Below are positions 1 through 9,890 of a stretch of DNA of 18,861 nt, in pieces; within the stretch, counting starts at the first letter, position 1, and each line of letters starts with the position of its first letter. A model generated the notes under the pieces. It ran no database searches and had not been told where the DNA came from. It saw nothing but the letters and a program-made list of their open reading frames with translations. The position numbers were made by a program, and so were the translations under genes. Origin of the DNA: Geobacter sp. (GTDB lineage Bacteria > Desulfobacterota > Desulfuromonadia > Geobacterales > DSM-12255); contig VEOV01000352.1 of assembly GCA_012026855.1 (NCBI GenBank), positions 1-18,861 of the forward strand. The letters are read 5' to 3'.

Positions 1-10
1 AAATCATGCT

Positions 11-1186
11 ATGTTTCCAGCAGTTATGACCACAGGGGCTGTCAGCCTGTGGTTTTTGTTTGTCAATCCGTTTGATGGGAGTTCTGTTTTGTTTGCTAAC
101 GATACAACAGGTTTCATCCGGCCGGCTTTCCGGCCGTTTTTACTGGGGTTGCTGGTAGCGGTGCTGCTGGCAGGGTGTAATGGCAAGAATGGCGGGGATC
201 TGGCCGTAGCCGGCAAGCCTGCAGCGGCGCAGCAGCAGGTAACCTCTGCCCGACCGGCGGTAATGCCGGTGCGCAGCTCGGCGATCAGCAAGGCGCCCGG
301 CCCGGAGGTCAGTGCACCGAAGATCAAGTACAATTCCGGCGAAGATCCTGAATATGCCAAAAAGCACGGCTGGCCGCCGAAGATGCCCGCTCCGCTGCCA
401 GGTTCGATCCTGCCCGCCAAGCGGATCGTGGCCTACTACGGCAATCCCCAGTCAAAAAAGATGGGGGCGCTGGGTGAATTCCCGAAAGATGAGATGCTGC
501 AGCGGTTGAAAGGTGAAGTAAAGAAGTGGGAGGCTGCCGACCCTTCAATGCCGGTGCAGCCGGCGTTGCACCTGATCGCCGTGGTGGCCCAGGGCGACAA
601 GGGGAAGGCGGGCAAATACCGGATGATCATGCCGGACAAGATCGTTGAGCAGGTTTACGGCTGGGCCAAGGAGGCCGGAGCGATCCTGTTCATCGACATC
701 CAGACGGGCCACGATGATATCCGCACCATTTTGCCCCGCTTCGAGTGGCTGCTGAAGAATCCCGATGTCCACCTGGGGATCGATCCGGAGTTCAACCTGA
801 TCGCTAGCGGCAAGAAGCCCGGGACCAAGATCGGCACCTATGACGCGGCCGACATCAACTACGCCTCCGGTTTCCTGCAGGAGATAGTGAAGAAGTACAA
901 GCTCCCTCCCAAGGTGTTCACGGTACACCGCTTTACCAGGAACGGGGTGACCAACTCGAAAAACATCCAGCTCCGGCCGGAAGTGCAGATTGTCATGCAT
1001 ATGGATGGCTGGGGTGCGCCCTGGCTGAAGCGTGATTCCTACAAGGACTACATCGTGGCGGAACCGGTGCAGTATACCGGCTTCAAGCTGTTCTATCACA
1101 ACGACACCAAGAAGGGTGATCCACTGATGACCCCCCAGGATCTGCTGAAGCTGAATCCGAAGCCGGTCTACATTCAATATCAGTAG
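11..1186 (+). CDS. Predicted lipoprotein of unknown function
   Basis: Encodes up to 391 aa. I do not recognise a named family. A hydrophobic stretch ending in the lipobox LLAGC (Cys at residue 56) predicts an envelope lipoprotein. A low-complexity Ala/Pro/Gly linker follows to about residue 120. The rest (about 135-391) is one compact domain with conserved-looking segments such as HLGIDPEF, TVHRFT and HMDGWGAPW. Alternating strands and helices with Asp, His and Glu at strand ends could fit a TIM-barrel hydrolase-like fold, but that is a guess. The first ATG has no clear ribosome site and makes an overlong leader. A TTG at 89 with GGGAG at 77-81 would give a more normal signal peptide and may be the real start. 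The gene is immediately followed by a likely promoter for the cytochrome. Confidence 0.8.
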   Translation: MFPAVMTTGAVSLWFLFVNPFDGSSVLFANDTTGFIRPAFRPFLLGLLVAVLLAGCNGKNGGDLAVAGKPAAAQQQVTSARPAVMPVRSSAISKAPGPEVSAPKIKYNSGEDPEYAKKHGWPPKMPAPLPGSILPAKRIVAYYGNPQSKKMGALGEFPKDEMLQRLKGEVKKWEAADPSMPVQPALHLIAVVAQGDKGKAGKYRMIMPDKIVEQVYGWAKEAGAILFIDIQTGHDDIRTILPRFEWLLKNPDVHLGIDPEFNLIASGKKPGTKIGTYDAADINYASGFLQEIVKKYKLPPKVFTVHRFTRNGVTNSKNIQLRPEVQIVMHMDGWGAPWLKRDSYKDYIVAEPVQYTGFKLFYHNDTKKGDPLMTPQDLLKLNPKPVYIQYQ

Positions 1187-1193
1187 GAGGCGG

Positions 1194-1221
1194 TTGACTT
1201 TGCCGCCGGGCGAATTATCAT
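1194..1221 (+). promoter_or_regulatory. Candidate sigma-70 promoter for the cytochrome c gene
   Basis: TTGACT at 1194-1199 and TATCAT at 1216-1221 are separated by 16 bp, each one mismatch from consensus. The site starts just after the lipoprotein stop and lies 35 bp upstream of the cytochrome start. It would let the cytochrome be transcribed independently. Confidence 0.5.
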
Positions 1222-1256
1222 TGCATTAGTGTTAATTCGACAGGAAAGGAGCAGTC

Positions 1257-1535
1257 ATGGGAAAACTGGCATTGGTAGCGGTAACGATCCTCGGCGGGGC
1301 AACCCTGGCTTTTGCAGCCGGTGATAACAAGAATGCGGAGAAGAAGGCCCAGGCGGTCATCATGAAGCGGTGCACCAGCTGCCACAGCGCGGAGCGGATC
1401 AACGCCGCCTTCAAGGCCGGCCGGGACATGAATGCGATCGAGCATGAGATGGAGAAGAAGGGGGCAAAGCTGAGCGACAAGGAGAAGAGCACCCTGGATT
1501 TCTACTGGAACAAGGCACCGGTGCTGAAGAAATAG
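1257..1535 (+). CDS. Small monohaem c-type cytochrome, periplasmic
   Basis: A 92-aa protein with a signal peptide (about residues 1-20, ending LAFA) and one haem c motif, CTSCH, at residues 39-43. The mature protein is about 72 aa, typical of small class I-like electron carriers. Met58 or Met65 could supply the sixth haem ligand, but this cannot be decided from sequence alone. The start is supported by AAGGAG a few bases upstream. It presumably shuttles electrons in the periplasm; the partner is unknown. The gene ends just before a strong terminator, so it is the last gene of its transcription unit. Confidence 0.9.
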   Translation: MGKLALVAVTILGGATLAFAAGDNKNAEKKAQAVIMKRCTSCHSAERINAAFKAGRDMNAIEHEMEKKGAKLSDKEKSTLDFYWNKAPVLKK

Positions 1536-1560
1536 CATTTTTGCACTGCATGTATCAATA

Positions 1561-1598
1561 AAGCGGCCCGTCTGGAATCCACCAGGCGGGCCGCTTTT
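1561..1598. terminator. Rho-independent terminator after the cytochrome gene
   Basis: A perfect 10-bp stem (1561-1570 with 1587-1596), extended by an inner CTGG/CCAG pairing, is followed by a short T run. It lies between convergent genes. The other strand has a looser T-rich tail, so it may also stop transcription of the radical SAM gene. Confidence 0.85.
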
Positions 1599-1617
1599 GC
1601 ATTTAAGCCATTCAGAG

Positions 1618-3462
1618 CTACACCAGCAGAAGCCCCTCAGCCAGGGCAAAGGTGAGGAAGTCGGCGGCATCGGCAGGGGCGAGGCCGCAGGCGGCGGCAA
1701 CTTCGCCGGCAGGCCTCCTGCCATCAAGCTCCCGCAGCAGTCGCACATAGGCAGGGTGCAGCGACTCGGTCAGCACTTCACCCTGTTTTGGATAGATGAC
1801 CGCAGTGGAGCCGCTTTTGGCCAGGTTTGCTGCCATGCCGCGCAAATCGCCGCTCTCCAGTTCCAGCAGCTCCAGAATCTCGTAATTGAAGGTTGCCAGC
1901 CGGGCCGATGGGGCCAGCCTGAGCCTGAGTTTTACCGGCTCAAGCCGCTCCAGCTGACGCCTGGTAGGCAGGGGCGGCGGGGTTGCCAGCAGTGCGGCGG
2001 CATAATGATAGTTGTAGCTGATCAGGTCGAGGGCCAGCGGCAGCAGTTTTTTCGCTTTGTTCTCCGTAAAGAGCCTGGTGATGAAGCCGCACTGCAGCCT
2101 GAAGATCTCCTCGTCCCCAAGATCTTCACCTGTCTGTTCGCCATCAAGGTAATCAGCAAAGGCGAGCAGTAGTACGGAGGGTTTGAGCTGCAGCGCTGTT
2201 GCCAGTGTCATGAACCAGGAGACCGCTTTGCCGCGGCTGTAGAAGATGTCGCAGGCATTGGCCACTCTGGCGGCCCGCGCCATTTGGGGTGCCGGAAAGG
2301 CTGGCGTGGCAATGAGGGTATATGGTGGTTGGGGAAGATGGCGGAGTCCCAGTTCGTCAGCGCGCCCGGCCAGCAGGGTGCCGGGCAGAAGTGCCAGGGG
2401 GAAGATGTCCAGGTGATTGGGCATGAGCTTCAGGCTGAAGTCGAGACTCTCCAGGAAGCCGTCAAATGAATCGCCCGGCAAGCCGTAGATGAGGTCAAAG
2501 CCGAAAACCGCGCCGCTTTCATTCAACAGTCCGGCCTTGGCGACAAAATCCGCCCGGTTGAAGCTCCTGCCGACGCTCTTGAGCACTTCGCTGCTGCCGC
2601 TCTGCAGGCCGATTTGCAGGGAACAGGTGATGCCGGCAAACAGCTCCGCCTGCTGTTGGTCGAGGAATTCGCTGCGCACTTCAAAATGGAAATGAATCCG
2701 GGGGGCGATTTTCCTGATCAGTTTCAGAATGGCCACCGCCCGCTGCCGGGCGCTGTTGAAGGTGGAGTCGAGCACGAAGACCTGCTGGATGCCGCTCCTG
2801 GCCAGCCAGCGTAGTTCCGCTGCGACTCTCTCCAGGGAGAAACGCCGTACCGTGCGGTTGCCTCCGCCGTCATAGCAGAATTCGCAGCCGAAGCTGCAGC
2901 CACGGGAGATCTGCCAGAGCATGCCGTTGTACCTGGCAGGGTCGATAGTGCCGCTCAGGAAGGGGGAGGGGAGGTGGTCCAGCGATCTGGCGCTGCTGTC
3001 GGCTGGAGCGTCGGCGGCCCCAGGAGCGTGCTCTTTTTGCCCGAGCCGGGTGCTGACCAGTGCCACGAGAGCTGCTTCACCCTCCCCGGTGACTACCGTG
3101 TCCCACGGGGCTTCGCTTTTGAGCCTGGCGCTGTCAGCGGTTGCTTCCGGGCCGCCGCAGAATAACGACACCTGCGGCCTGACAACCTTGAGTGCTGCTG
3201 CGACTTCATTGGCAAGGGCTCTGTTCCAGACATATACCGAGAAACCGGCCAGGTCGGGGTTGGAGCGATCGATCAGGGCAGCGCACTCTGCGGCTGTCTG
3301 ATCGGCATACAGGTCGAGGATGGTGACCAAGACCGCTCCGGAGAAGCGCTCCTTGACGGCAGCAGCCAGGAATGCCGCTGCCAGCGGCACTGACTGGGGG
3401 GAGCGCTCCGGGTGAATGGCGACCAGGGTCAGTCGCAGTGGGGATTGATGGTCACTGTTCAT
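1618..3462 (-). CDS. B12-binding-domain radical SAM protein
   Basis: A 614-aa protein with the usual two-part layout. An N-terminal Rossmann-like cobalamin-binding-type domain (about 10-140, including the segment FCGGPEATAD near residue 101) is followed by a radical SAM domain with the iron-sulfur motif CSFGCEFC (Cys189, Cys193, Cys196). The standard B12 His motif DxHxxG is not visible, as in many members of this group. Motifs such as QIGLQSGS and FDLIYGLPGD are typical of the barrel. A C-terminal region of about 200 aa with Leu-rich helices probably carries substrate specificity, which is unknown. The gene starts 30 bp after the upstream gene ends, so the two are probably co-transcribed. The ribosome site at the chosen ATG is weak. 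Confidence 0.9.
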   Translation of the reverse strand: MNSDHQSPLRLTLVAIHPERSPQSVPLAAAFLAAAVKERFSGAVLVTILDLYADQTAAECAALIDRSNPDLAGFSVYVWNRALANEVAAALKVVRPQVSLFCGGPEATADSARLKSEAPWDTVVTGEGEAALVALVSTRLGQKEHAPGAADAPADSSARSLDHLPSPFLSGTIDPARYNGMLWQISRGCSFGCEFCYDGGGNRTVRRFSLERVAAELRWLARSGIQQVFVLDSTFNSARQRAVAILKLIRKIAPRIHFHFEVRSEFLDQQQAELFAGITCSLQIGLQSGSSEVLKSVGRSFNRADFVAKAGLLNESGAVFGFDLIYGLPGDSFDGFLESLDFSLKLMPNHLDIFPLALLPGTLLAGRADELGLRHLPQPPYTLIATPAFPAPQMARAARVANACDIFYSRGKAVSWFMTLATALQLKPSVLLLAFADYLDGEQTGEDLGDEEIFRLQCGFITRLFTENKAKKLLPLALDLISYNYHYAAALLATPPPLPTRRQLERLEPVKLRLRLAPSARLATFNYEILELLELESGDLRGMAANLAKSGSTAVIYPKQGEVLTESLHPAYVRLLRELDGRRPAGEVAAACGLAPADAADFLTFALAEGLLLV

Positions 3463-3492
3463 GGTGATTGCTTGCTGTGCAATGGTTGCGAA

Positions 3493-4059
3493 TCAGGTCC
3501 TGCAGGCAGTCTTGGCCGGTCTGGCCTTCAGTTTGGGCGCGCCGTTCTCGATCACTACCCTGAATTCCACATCAGCACAGCGGTGCTTGTCCTTCAGGGC
3601 TTCGCGCTGTTTTTCGATTACCGAGACCATGTTTTCGCGGTTGATGTTGTCTGTGGGGAGATTGCACTTTCTGCGGGCTTCCAGATAGCTCTGGAAGACA
3701 GATTCAACACTGCTGTCGGCCGTCCTCGGCTGCAGGTCCACGCCTGGCTTCGGTGCGTTTTCGGCCAGGTGGCGGGCCATCTTGAAACGGTCGCGGGAGT
3801 ATTTGCCCTCTTCGATGAGGCGGTTGATCCGCGTCCAGTACTGCTTGTAGCTGTTGAATTTGCCGACCAGGGTGTTGAACTTGAACTTTAACATCGTGTT
3901 GATGATGGTGGAGGTGTTGTAGCGCCTGATAAACCGCTCCACATCTTCGCAGAGCTTGAGTGGCTCACGCTTTTCAAGGCCGAGGAAGTACTGTTCGTAC
4001 TTGACCACCAGTTCGGCAATACTGTTTTCGAGAAAAATTATGTCTTCCTGAATGGCCAT
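3493..4059 (-). CDS. Uncharacterised helical protein, first gene of the radical SAM operon
   Basis: Encodes about 188 aa starting MAIQED. This start was chosen over an in-frame ATG nine codons upstream because GGAG lies 6 bases before it. The protein is charged and mostly helical, with a probable coiled-coil-like N-terminal half and a basic Arg/Lys-rich tail (KLKARPAK). There is no signal peptide or membrane segment, so it is probably cytoplasmic. I do not recognise a function. There is a faint resemblance, from memory, to the MXAN_5187 C-terminal-type domain seen in delta-proteobacteria. It is divergent from glmU, so the 4060-4216 gap must hold both promoters. Confidence 0.75.
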   Translation of the reverse strand: MAIQEDIIFLENSIAELVVKYEQYFLGLEKREPLKLCEDVERFIRRYNTSTIINTMLKFKFNTLVGKFNSYKQYWTRINRLIEEGKYSRDRFKMARHLAENAPKPGVDLQPRTADSSVESVFQSYLEARRKCNLPTDNINRENMVSVIEKQREALKDKHRCADVEFRVVIENGAPKLKARPAKTACRT

Positions 4060-4143
4060 GATTTCTCCGGGAAAAACTATAAACATAACTGCTGTTCATG
4101 TAAAGGTTAAACCGTGCAAATGCCCTGTAAAGGGGGTTAATCC

Positions 4144-4172
4144 TTGACGAAATTAGCGTACTGCAGTAGATT
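4144..4172 (+). promoter_or_regulatory. Candidate sigma-70 promoter of glmU-glmS
   Basis: TTGACG at 4144-4149 and TAGATT at 4167-4172 are separated by exactly 17 bp, in the divergent gap upstream of glmU. It is the only good -35/-10 pair I see there on this strand. Confidence 0.6.
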
Positions 4173-4216
4173 GCGATGTTGATTCGTGAGATTTTCTCAG
4201 GAGGTTTGCCCTCTTT

Positions 4217-5596
4217 ATGACTGATGTTGCAGCCATCATCCTTGCCGCCGGCAAGGGGACAAGGATGAAGTCCAATCTGGTCAAGGTCATGCACCCCCTG
4301 GGGGAGCGACCGCTGATTTCCTGGTCGGTGCAGGCGGCAAAAGCGGCCGGAGCGACCCGCATAGCAGTTGTGGTCGGTCACCAGGCTGACCGGGTACGGG
4401 AGTATTTCGCGGCAGATACCGCCATTACCTTTGCTTTGCAGGCAGAACAGCTCGGCACCGGTCATGCTGCCGCCTCTGCCAGGGAGGCCCTGACAGGCTT
4501 CAACGGCACGGTCTTTATCCTCTGCGCCGATGTGCCGCTGCTGCGCCATGAAACCCTGCTGGCCATGGGGGCGATGCACGAGAAGCGGGGGGCAGCGGTC
4601 ACGGTGCTGACTACCCATGGATAACCCGTTCGGTTACGGCCGGGTGGTGAAACGTGAGGGGGGGCGGATCAGCCGGATCGTTGAGGAAAAGGACGCCACT
4701 CCGGAGGAGCGGGAGATTTCCGAAATCAACTCCGGCATTTACTGCGTTGCTGCGGATTTCCTCTTCACGGCGCTGGCCGGGCTGAAAAACGATAATGCCC
4801 AGGGTGAGTACTACCTGACCGATATCATCAAGACAGCGGCCGACAGCGGCCGGCTCTGCCTTGCTTTTTCGACCGAAGACCGGCATGAGGTCATGGGGAT
4901 CAACGACCGGGTACAGCTGGCAGAAGCGGCTACGATCCACCGCCGCCGGATCAATGAGGAGCTGATGCTCTCCGGCGTTACCCTGATCGATCCGGCCACG
5001 GCCTATATTGAGGCCGGTGTGGCGGTCGGCAGCGACAGCGTCATTGCCCAGAACGTGCAGATCAGCGGCAGGACCATCATCGGCACTTGCTGTAGTATCG
5101 AGCCGAATGTCATTATCCGTGACTGCATCATCGGCAATAATGTCACCATCAAGGCCGGCTCGGTGCTGGCTGAATCGCAGGTGGGAGATGATGCTGCCAT
5201 CGGTCCCATGGCCCATCTCCGGCCCGGTTCAAAACTGGCCGCCCATGTGAAAATCGGCAACTTTGTCGAGACCAAGAAGATTGTCATGGGTGAAGGCTCC
5301 AAGGCGTCGCATCTCACCTACCTTGGCGATGCCGAGATCGGCAGGGATGTCAACATCGGCTGCGGCACCATCACCTGCAACTACGACGGTGTCAACAAGC
5401 ACAAGACTGTCATCGGCGACAATGTCTTCGTGGGGAGCGACGTGCAGCTAGTTGCACCGGTAACCGTTGGCAGCGGCTCGCTCATCGCCGCTGGTACCAC
5501 TGTGACCATGGATGTGCCCCCTGATTCTTTGGCCCTGGCAAGGACGCCCCAGGTGAACAAAGAGGGGTGGGTGAAAAAGAAGAAGGAGAGCGCCTA

Positions 5597-5597
<1 letters not shown>
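4217..5597 (+). pseudogene. glmU: glmU, bifunctional UDP-GlcNAc synthesis enzyme, frameshifted as written
   Basis: GlmU acetylates glucosamine-1-phosphate and then joins it to UTP, making UDP-GlcNAc for peptidoglycan and LPS in the cytoplasm. The N-terminal pyrophosphorylase domain has ILAAGKGTRM and LQAEQLGTGHA. The C-terminal left-handed beta-helix has hexapeptide repeats and the motif HLTYLGDAEIG. The reading frame breaks near 4616. The first part stops at TAA 4622-4624 after 135 codons, and the rest continues in the +1-shifted frame from 4617 to the TAG at 5595-5597. Compared with the E. coli protein, one residue appears missing at the junction, so a 2-bp loss after ACC fits well; a 1-bp gain also restores the frame. 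The combined length of about 460 aa is normal for the family. AGGAGG lies 12 bases before the start. The stop overlaps the GTG of glmS by one base, so translation is probably coupled. Confidence 0.93.
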
Positions 5598-7429
<1,832 letters not shown>

Positions 7430-7460
7430 TATACAGGGCCGGTCTCACGGCAGTGATTCT

Positions 7461-7540
7461 GAAAAATAATGTTGCCAACTAAAAAATAAAGTTATCAACT
7501 GAAAAATAATGTTGCCAACTAATAAATAATGTTACCAACC
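7461..7540 (+). repeat. Four contiguous 20-bp direct repeats, likely TnsB binding sites of the right end
   Basis: Units are 7461-7480, 7481-7500, 7501-7520 and 7521-7540. Units 1 and 3 are identical (GAAAAATAATGTTGCCAACT). Units 2 and 4 differ from them at a few positions. All share an AT-rich half followed by GTTNNCAAC. The layout resembles the four packed TnsB sites at the Tn7 right end, and the unit resembles the Tn7 site GACAAAATAGTTGGGAACT. Unit 1 begins 7 bp inside the presumed transposon end. Confidence 0.88.
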
Positions 7541-7546
7541 GCAAAT

Positions 7547-7568
7547 GGGGCTCATAAAGGCCCCTTTT
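7547..7568. terminator. Short terminator-like hairpin just inside the right end
   Basis: GGGGC (7547-7551) pairs with GCCCC (7560-7564) around an 8-base loop and is followed by TTTTGTTATT on the plus strand. It could stop glmS read-through into the element, replacing the terminator displaced by the insertion. Read from the minus strand it lies downstream of the cargo operon, though its T run there is poorer. The rest of 7569-7706 shows no gene. Confidence 0.55.
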
Positions 7569-7706
7569 GTTATTATTGTGATCTAGTTTGTGTTCGGGCC
7601 TGTGGTATGAGAATTATGGGTAATGGAAAGAACATTTATAATTATAACGGGTATGGAATTGGCCTGCTCGACTTATTGGGTAGCTTGTAAGCCTTGTTGA
7701 ACTGCC

Positions 7707-8891
7707 TCAGTAGTTCTCTAATGCACACAATTCATCAATTGAAAGGACGGTTTCCGTAACAGCTATCGCCGCAACAAGCGCAAATTCCTGAGGTTGCGGT
7801 AGATTGTCAGCGAATACGAATCCGCTTAGTGCCACGTCACCACTTTTTCTCCTTCCAATAAAGAAAGTGTCTGACCACACTCTTCTTCCAGGCTGAAGAT
7901 GGCTGCAATCGATAGTGATTTTGAATTGGTCATAGTCTCTCGATATAGTTACTTCGCCTGGTTTTTTGCCAAGGTTGACCGGCTTCAGCGCTCTAAACGC
8001 TGGAGAGTCAAGTCTATTATGTCTCTGTTTCGGACGATCTGGCAATTTAGACTCAGATGTCACAACTATGCCGCAATTCGTAGATACCGTCATTTCTACT
8101 CTGACGTTATTGGCAGCAACCTTCCCTATATTTGCAAGAACCAAACGAACCGGTCTGTAGAGACGACGTGAAAATTCAAACCCTGCTATGTCTCTGAAGT
8201 AGTCTCTGTTTGTTGGACACATCGGATCTTCATAGGCAATACCCAAACCGAATGGATGTTGATTCCGTGGTGGGAGCAGATCAGGGATATCTTCTGCTTT
8301 CGGCATGCTACAAAACTCTGCGTCCAAAGAAATTTGTTTTCCAAGTGATGTTTCACGCTGATTGTCAGCAAATTCAATTTGCATCTCTGCGGCAGATTGC
8401 CCTGACATGCCAACGCGCATCTGTGCTATTTCTTCAAGTGTGGCAGGTTTTGTCGGATCAGTTGAACTACCTCGTCGAACGTAGACCTTCTCTTTCTGAA
8501 GCTTGCCATAGTCCTTTTTTAGATACACAGGCCGGATTTGTTCTCCAATGATGATTATTCCGAACTGTTTACCCTCAAATCCATATGCCTCATAGTGAAA
8601 TCGAACTGGCTGATTCGTAAGACTATTCACAAACTGCTGGAGTGAATGGTCATCTAAATGTTCGGTTTCTGGGATGCCTGATGTTATGCCCCGCCCCCCC
8701 CTGGCATCTTCGATCCCTATGAGGATATATGCGTCTGATCGTCGCCACGCATTAGCGAAGCCGAGTATATCTTTTAGAAGTTCAGATTTCTCATCTTCGG
8801 TTGCCCTGGCAAAGCGATACTGATCCCTCTTGAAATCAAGAGACGGGTTTTCTTCCTCGTAAAGAAGTTGTTCAAATAGTTCGTTATTCAT
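7707..8891 (-). CDS. AlbA_2 (Schlafen-type) domain protein with unknown beta-rich C-terminal domain
   Basis: Encodes 394 aa. Residues about 1-155 are an AlbA_2 domain (Schlafen-type, also annotated as divergent AAA-4), with SLDFKRDQY near 17-25, DILGFANA, AYILIGIED and VYVRRGSSTDP near 137-146. This domain occurs in bacterial regulators and in defence-associated proteins, and in eukaryotic Schlafens it is linked to nucleic-acid binding or cleavage. Residues about 180-394 form a second domain that I do not recognise. It is rich in beta-strand-like stretches such as RPVRLVLANIGK and NVRVEMTVS, which suggests an immunoglobulin-like fold. It is the last gene of the cargo operon, 35 bp after the TIR-like gene. 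The ribosome site is weak, which fits translation coupled to the gene upstream. Confidence 0.8.
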   Translation of the reverse strand: MNNELFEQLLYEEENPSLDFKRDQYRFARATEDEKSELLKDILGFANAWRRSDAYILIGIEDARGGRGITSGIPETEHLDDHSLQQFVNSLTNQPVRFHYEAYGFEGKQFGIIIIGEQIRPVYLKKDYGKLQKEKVYVRRGSSTDPTKPATLEEIAQMRVGMSGQSAAEMQIEFADNQRETSLGKQISLDAEFCSMPKAEDIPDLLPPRNQHPFGLGIAYEDPMCPTNRDYFRDIAGFEFSRRLYRPVRLVLANIGKVAANNVRVEMTVSTNCGIVVTSESKLPDRPKQRHNRLDSPAFRALKPVNLGKKPGEVTISRDYDQFKITIDCSHLQPGRRVWSDTFFIGRRKSGDVALSGFVFADNLPQPQEFALVAAIAVTETVLSIDELCALENY

Positions 8892-8926
8892 TTCTCATTT
8901 CGTAACATGTTTAAAGGTGACTGTAT

Positions 8927-9559
8927 TCATCGCTCAACGCCTGCTTGAGCATTCTGACGTTTCCAATCATGCATGCAGTTTATAAGCTCATTGACGGGGA
9001 TTCTCTCAATGTCCTTATCTGAAAAGCCTCGCCCTTTTAAATGATCGTAGTTGAACGTCATGAAATCAATAAAGGCACCCCATACTTTGGCCGGGCCAGG
9101 TGACCGCAAACCAGCCTGTCCGTTAAGCCAATTCCTGACCTCTGCAACAACTTTTTCAGGTTCATTTTCGTGAACACCAATATCTGAATTTGAAAGATCG
9201 GAGATTGCTGCTTGGTATCGGTAGCGCTCAGTTTCTAAGATTAGGCAACACTTTTGCGTCCATTTCCCATCTTTGAAAAGTCTGCAACCAACATCAATGC
9301 CAAGTTCAAATGGCATATTGAGTCTGAAGTACTCTCCTTTTTTCTGAGCCTTAATTCTGGATAAGTCATGAATGGCATATTTTGAATCTTCAATAAGAGA
9401 AATAATTTTATTGATGCGAGGCTCGCCAGAATTAAGTTGTTCAAGCGCAATTCTGGGAGTAAGCCCTAGATATATGACTGTGAAAAGAATTGGCCTTAGG
9501 AGTGGCATATAGGATTCATCAAATGGACAGTTTATGAAAACGTTTTGCTCAAAAGCCAT
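8927..9559 (-). CDS. TIR / nucleoside deoxyribosyltransferase-like protein of an uncharacterised family
   Basis: Encodes 210 aa, starting MAFEQNVFINCPFD. This start has GAGGGG upstream; an in-frame ATG 21 codons earlier would lie inside the neighbouring gene. The motifs are NVFINCPFDESY (6-17), SKYAIHDLSRI (59-69) and LNMPFELGIDVG (80-91), with Glu85 where TIR and deoxyribosyltransferase enzymes keep a catalytic Glu. They mark a widespread, unnamed family that I recall from defence-like neighbourhoods. A nucleotide-cleaving or nucleotide-sensing role is an inference from fold-level resemblance, not shown. The gene starts 10 bp after the DUF2188 gene, so the two are probably translated together. 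Confidence 0.7.
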   Translation of the reverse strand: MAFEQNVFINCPFDESYMPLLRPILFTVIYLGLTPRIALEQLNSGEPRINKIISLIEDSKYAIHDLSRIKAQKKGEYFRLNMPFELGIDVGCRLFKDGKWTQKCCLILETERYRYQAAISDLSNSDIGVHENEPEKVVAEVRNWLNGQAGLRSPGPAKVWGAFIDFMTFNYDHLKGRGFSDKDIERIPVNELINCMHDWKRQNAQAGVER

Positions 9560-9569
9560 GTACGCCCCT

Positions 9570-9806
9570 CTATTTCTTGTCTTTGGGAGGACAAGGATCA
9601 TTACCATAACTTCTTTTTTCACTTATAGTGCCGTCTTTTTTATGGATATAAAGCTCGGAGTGACCTTTTTTTGCAACGTTTCTTGCGTAATCAACGGCAT
9701 CACTTTTTTTATCAAATGCACGCGAAGCTTTAGATGCCTCCGATTTACGAACATTCCAGCCACCTTTCTGATTTGGAACAACGTGCTGACTAGGTTTTTT
9801 TGTCAT
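9570..9806 (-). CDS. DUF2188 family small protein
   Basis: Encodes 78 aa from MTKKPSQHVV. This start has AAGGAGGG just upstream and was preferred over an ATG 21 codons earlier. It matches the DUF2188 pattern: GGWNVRK, then a helix with AFDKKSDAVDYARNVAKK, then the strand ELYIHKKDGTI and the ending YGNDPCPPKDKK. The function of DUF2188 is not known to me. The protein is basic and soluble. It sits 84 bp after the ImmA/IrrE gene and 10 bp before the TIR-like gene. An accessory or antitoxin-like partner role for the TIR-like protein is possible but unsupported. Confidence 0.85.
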   Translation of the reverse strand: MTKKPSQHVVPNQKGGWNVRKSEASKASRAFDKKSDAVDYARNVAKKGHSELYIHKKDGTISEKRSYGNDPCPPKDKK

Positions 9807-9890
9807 AAACCCTCCTTTGCATAACTGGCTAGAAATCACCTGCTGCTTCTCGGCCGTTTCCGTGAACACGGGGGTGCAGAAATATTCACC

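Noticed and set aside
545..1177. Antisense open frame of 210 codons
   Set aside because: It lies wholly opposite the lipoprotein gene, has no recognisable motif and is a usual by-product of GC-rich coding DNA.
1597..2172. Plus-strand open frame of 191 codons
   Set aside because: Opposite the radical SAM gene; Gln/Gly-rich translation without domain features.
3974..4618. Antisense open frame of 214 codons
   Set aside because: Covers parts of two real genes and their gap; no motifs or ribosome site.
4608..4624. Programmed frameshift in glmU
   Set aside because: No slippery heptamer or downstream stimulatory structure is evident, and GlmU is not known to use one.
7461..7540. CRISPR array or plasmid iterons
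   Set aside because: Units are contiguous with no spacers and sit exactly at the attTn7 junction, so TnsB sites explain them better.
7430..7706. tRNA or other structured RNA gene near the insertion site
   Set aside because: No cloverleaf or conserved tRNA boxes found; only repeats and one short hairpin.
9860..9871. Small inverted repeat CCGTGAACACGG as a terminator
   Set aside because: Only a 5-bp stem with a 2-base loop and no T run; it lies within an operon.
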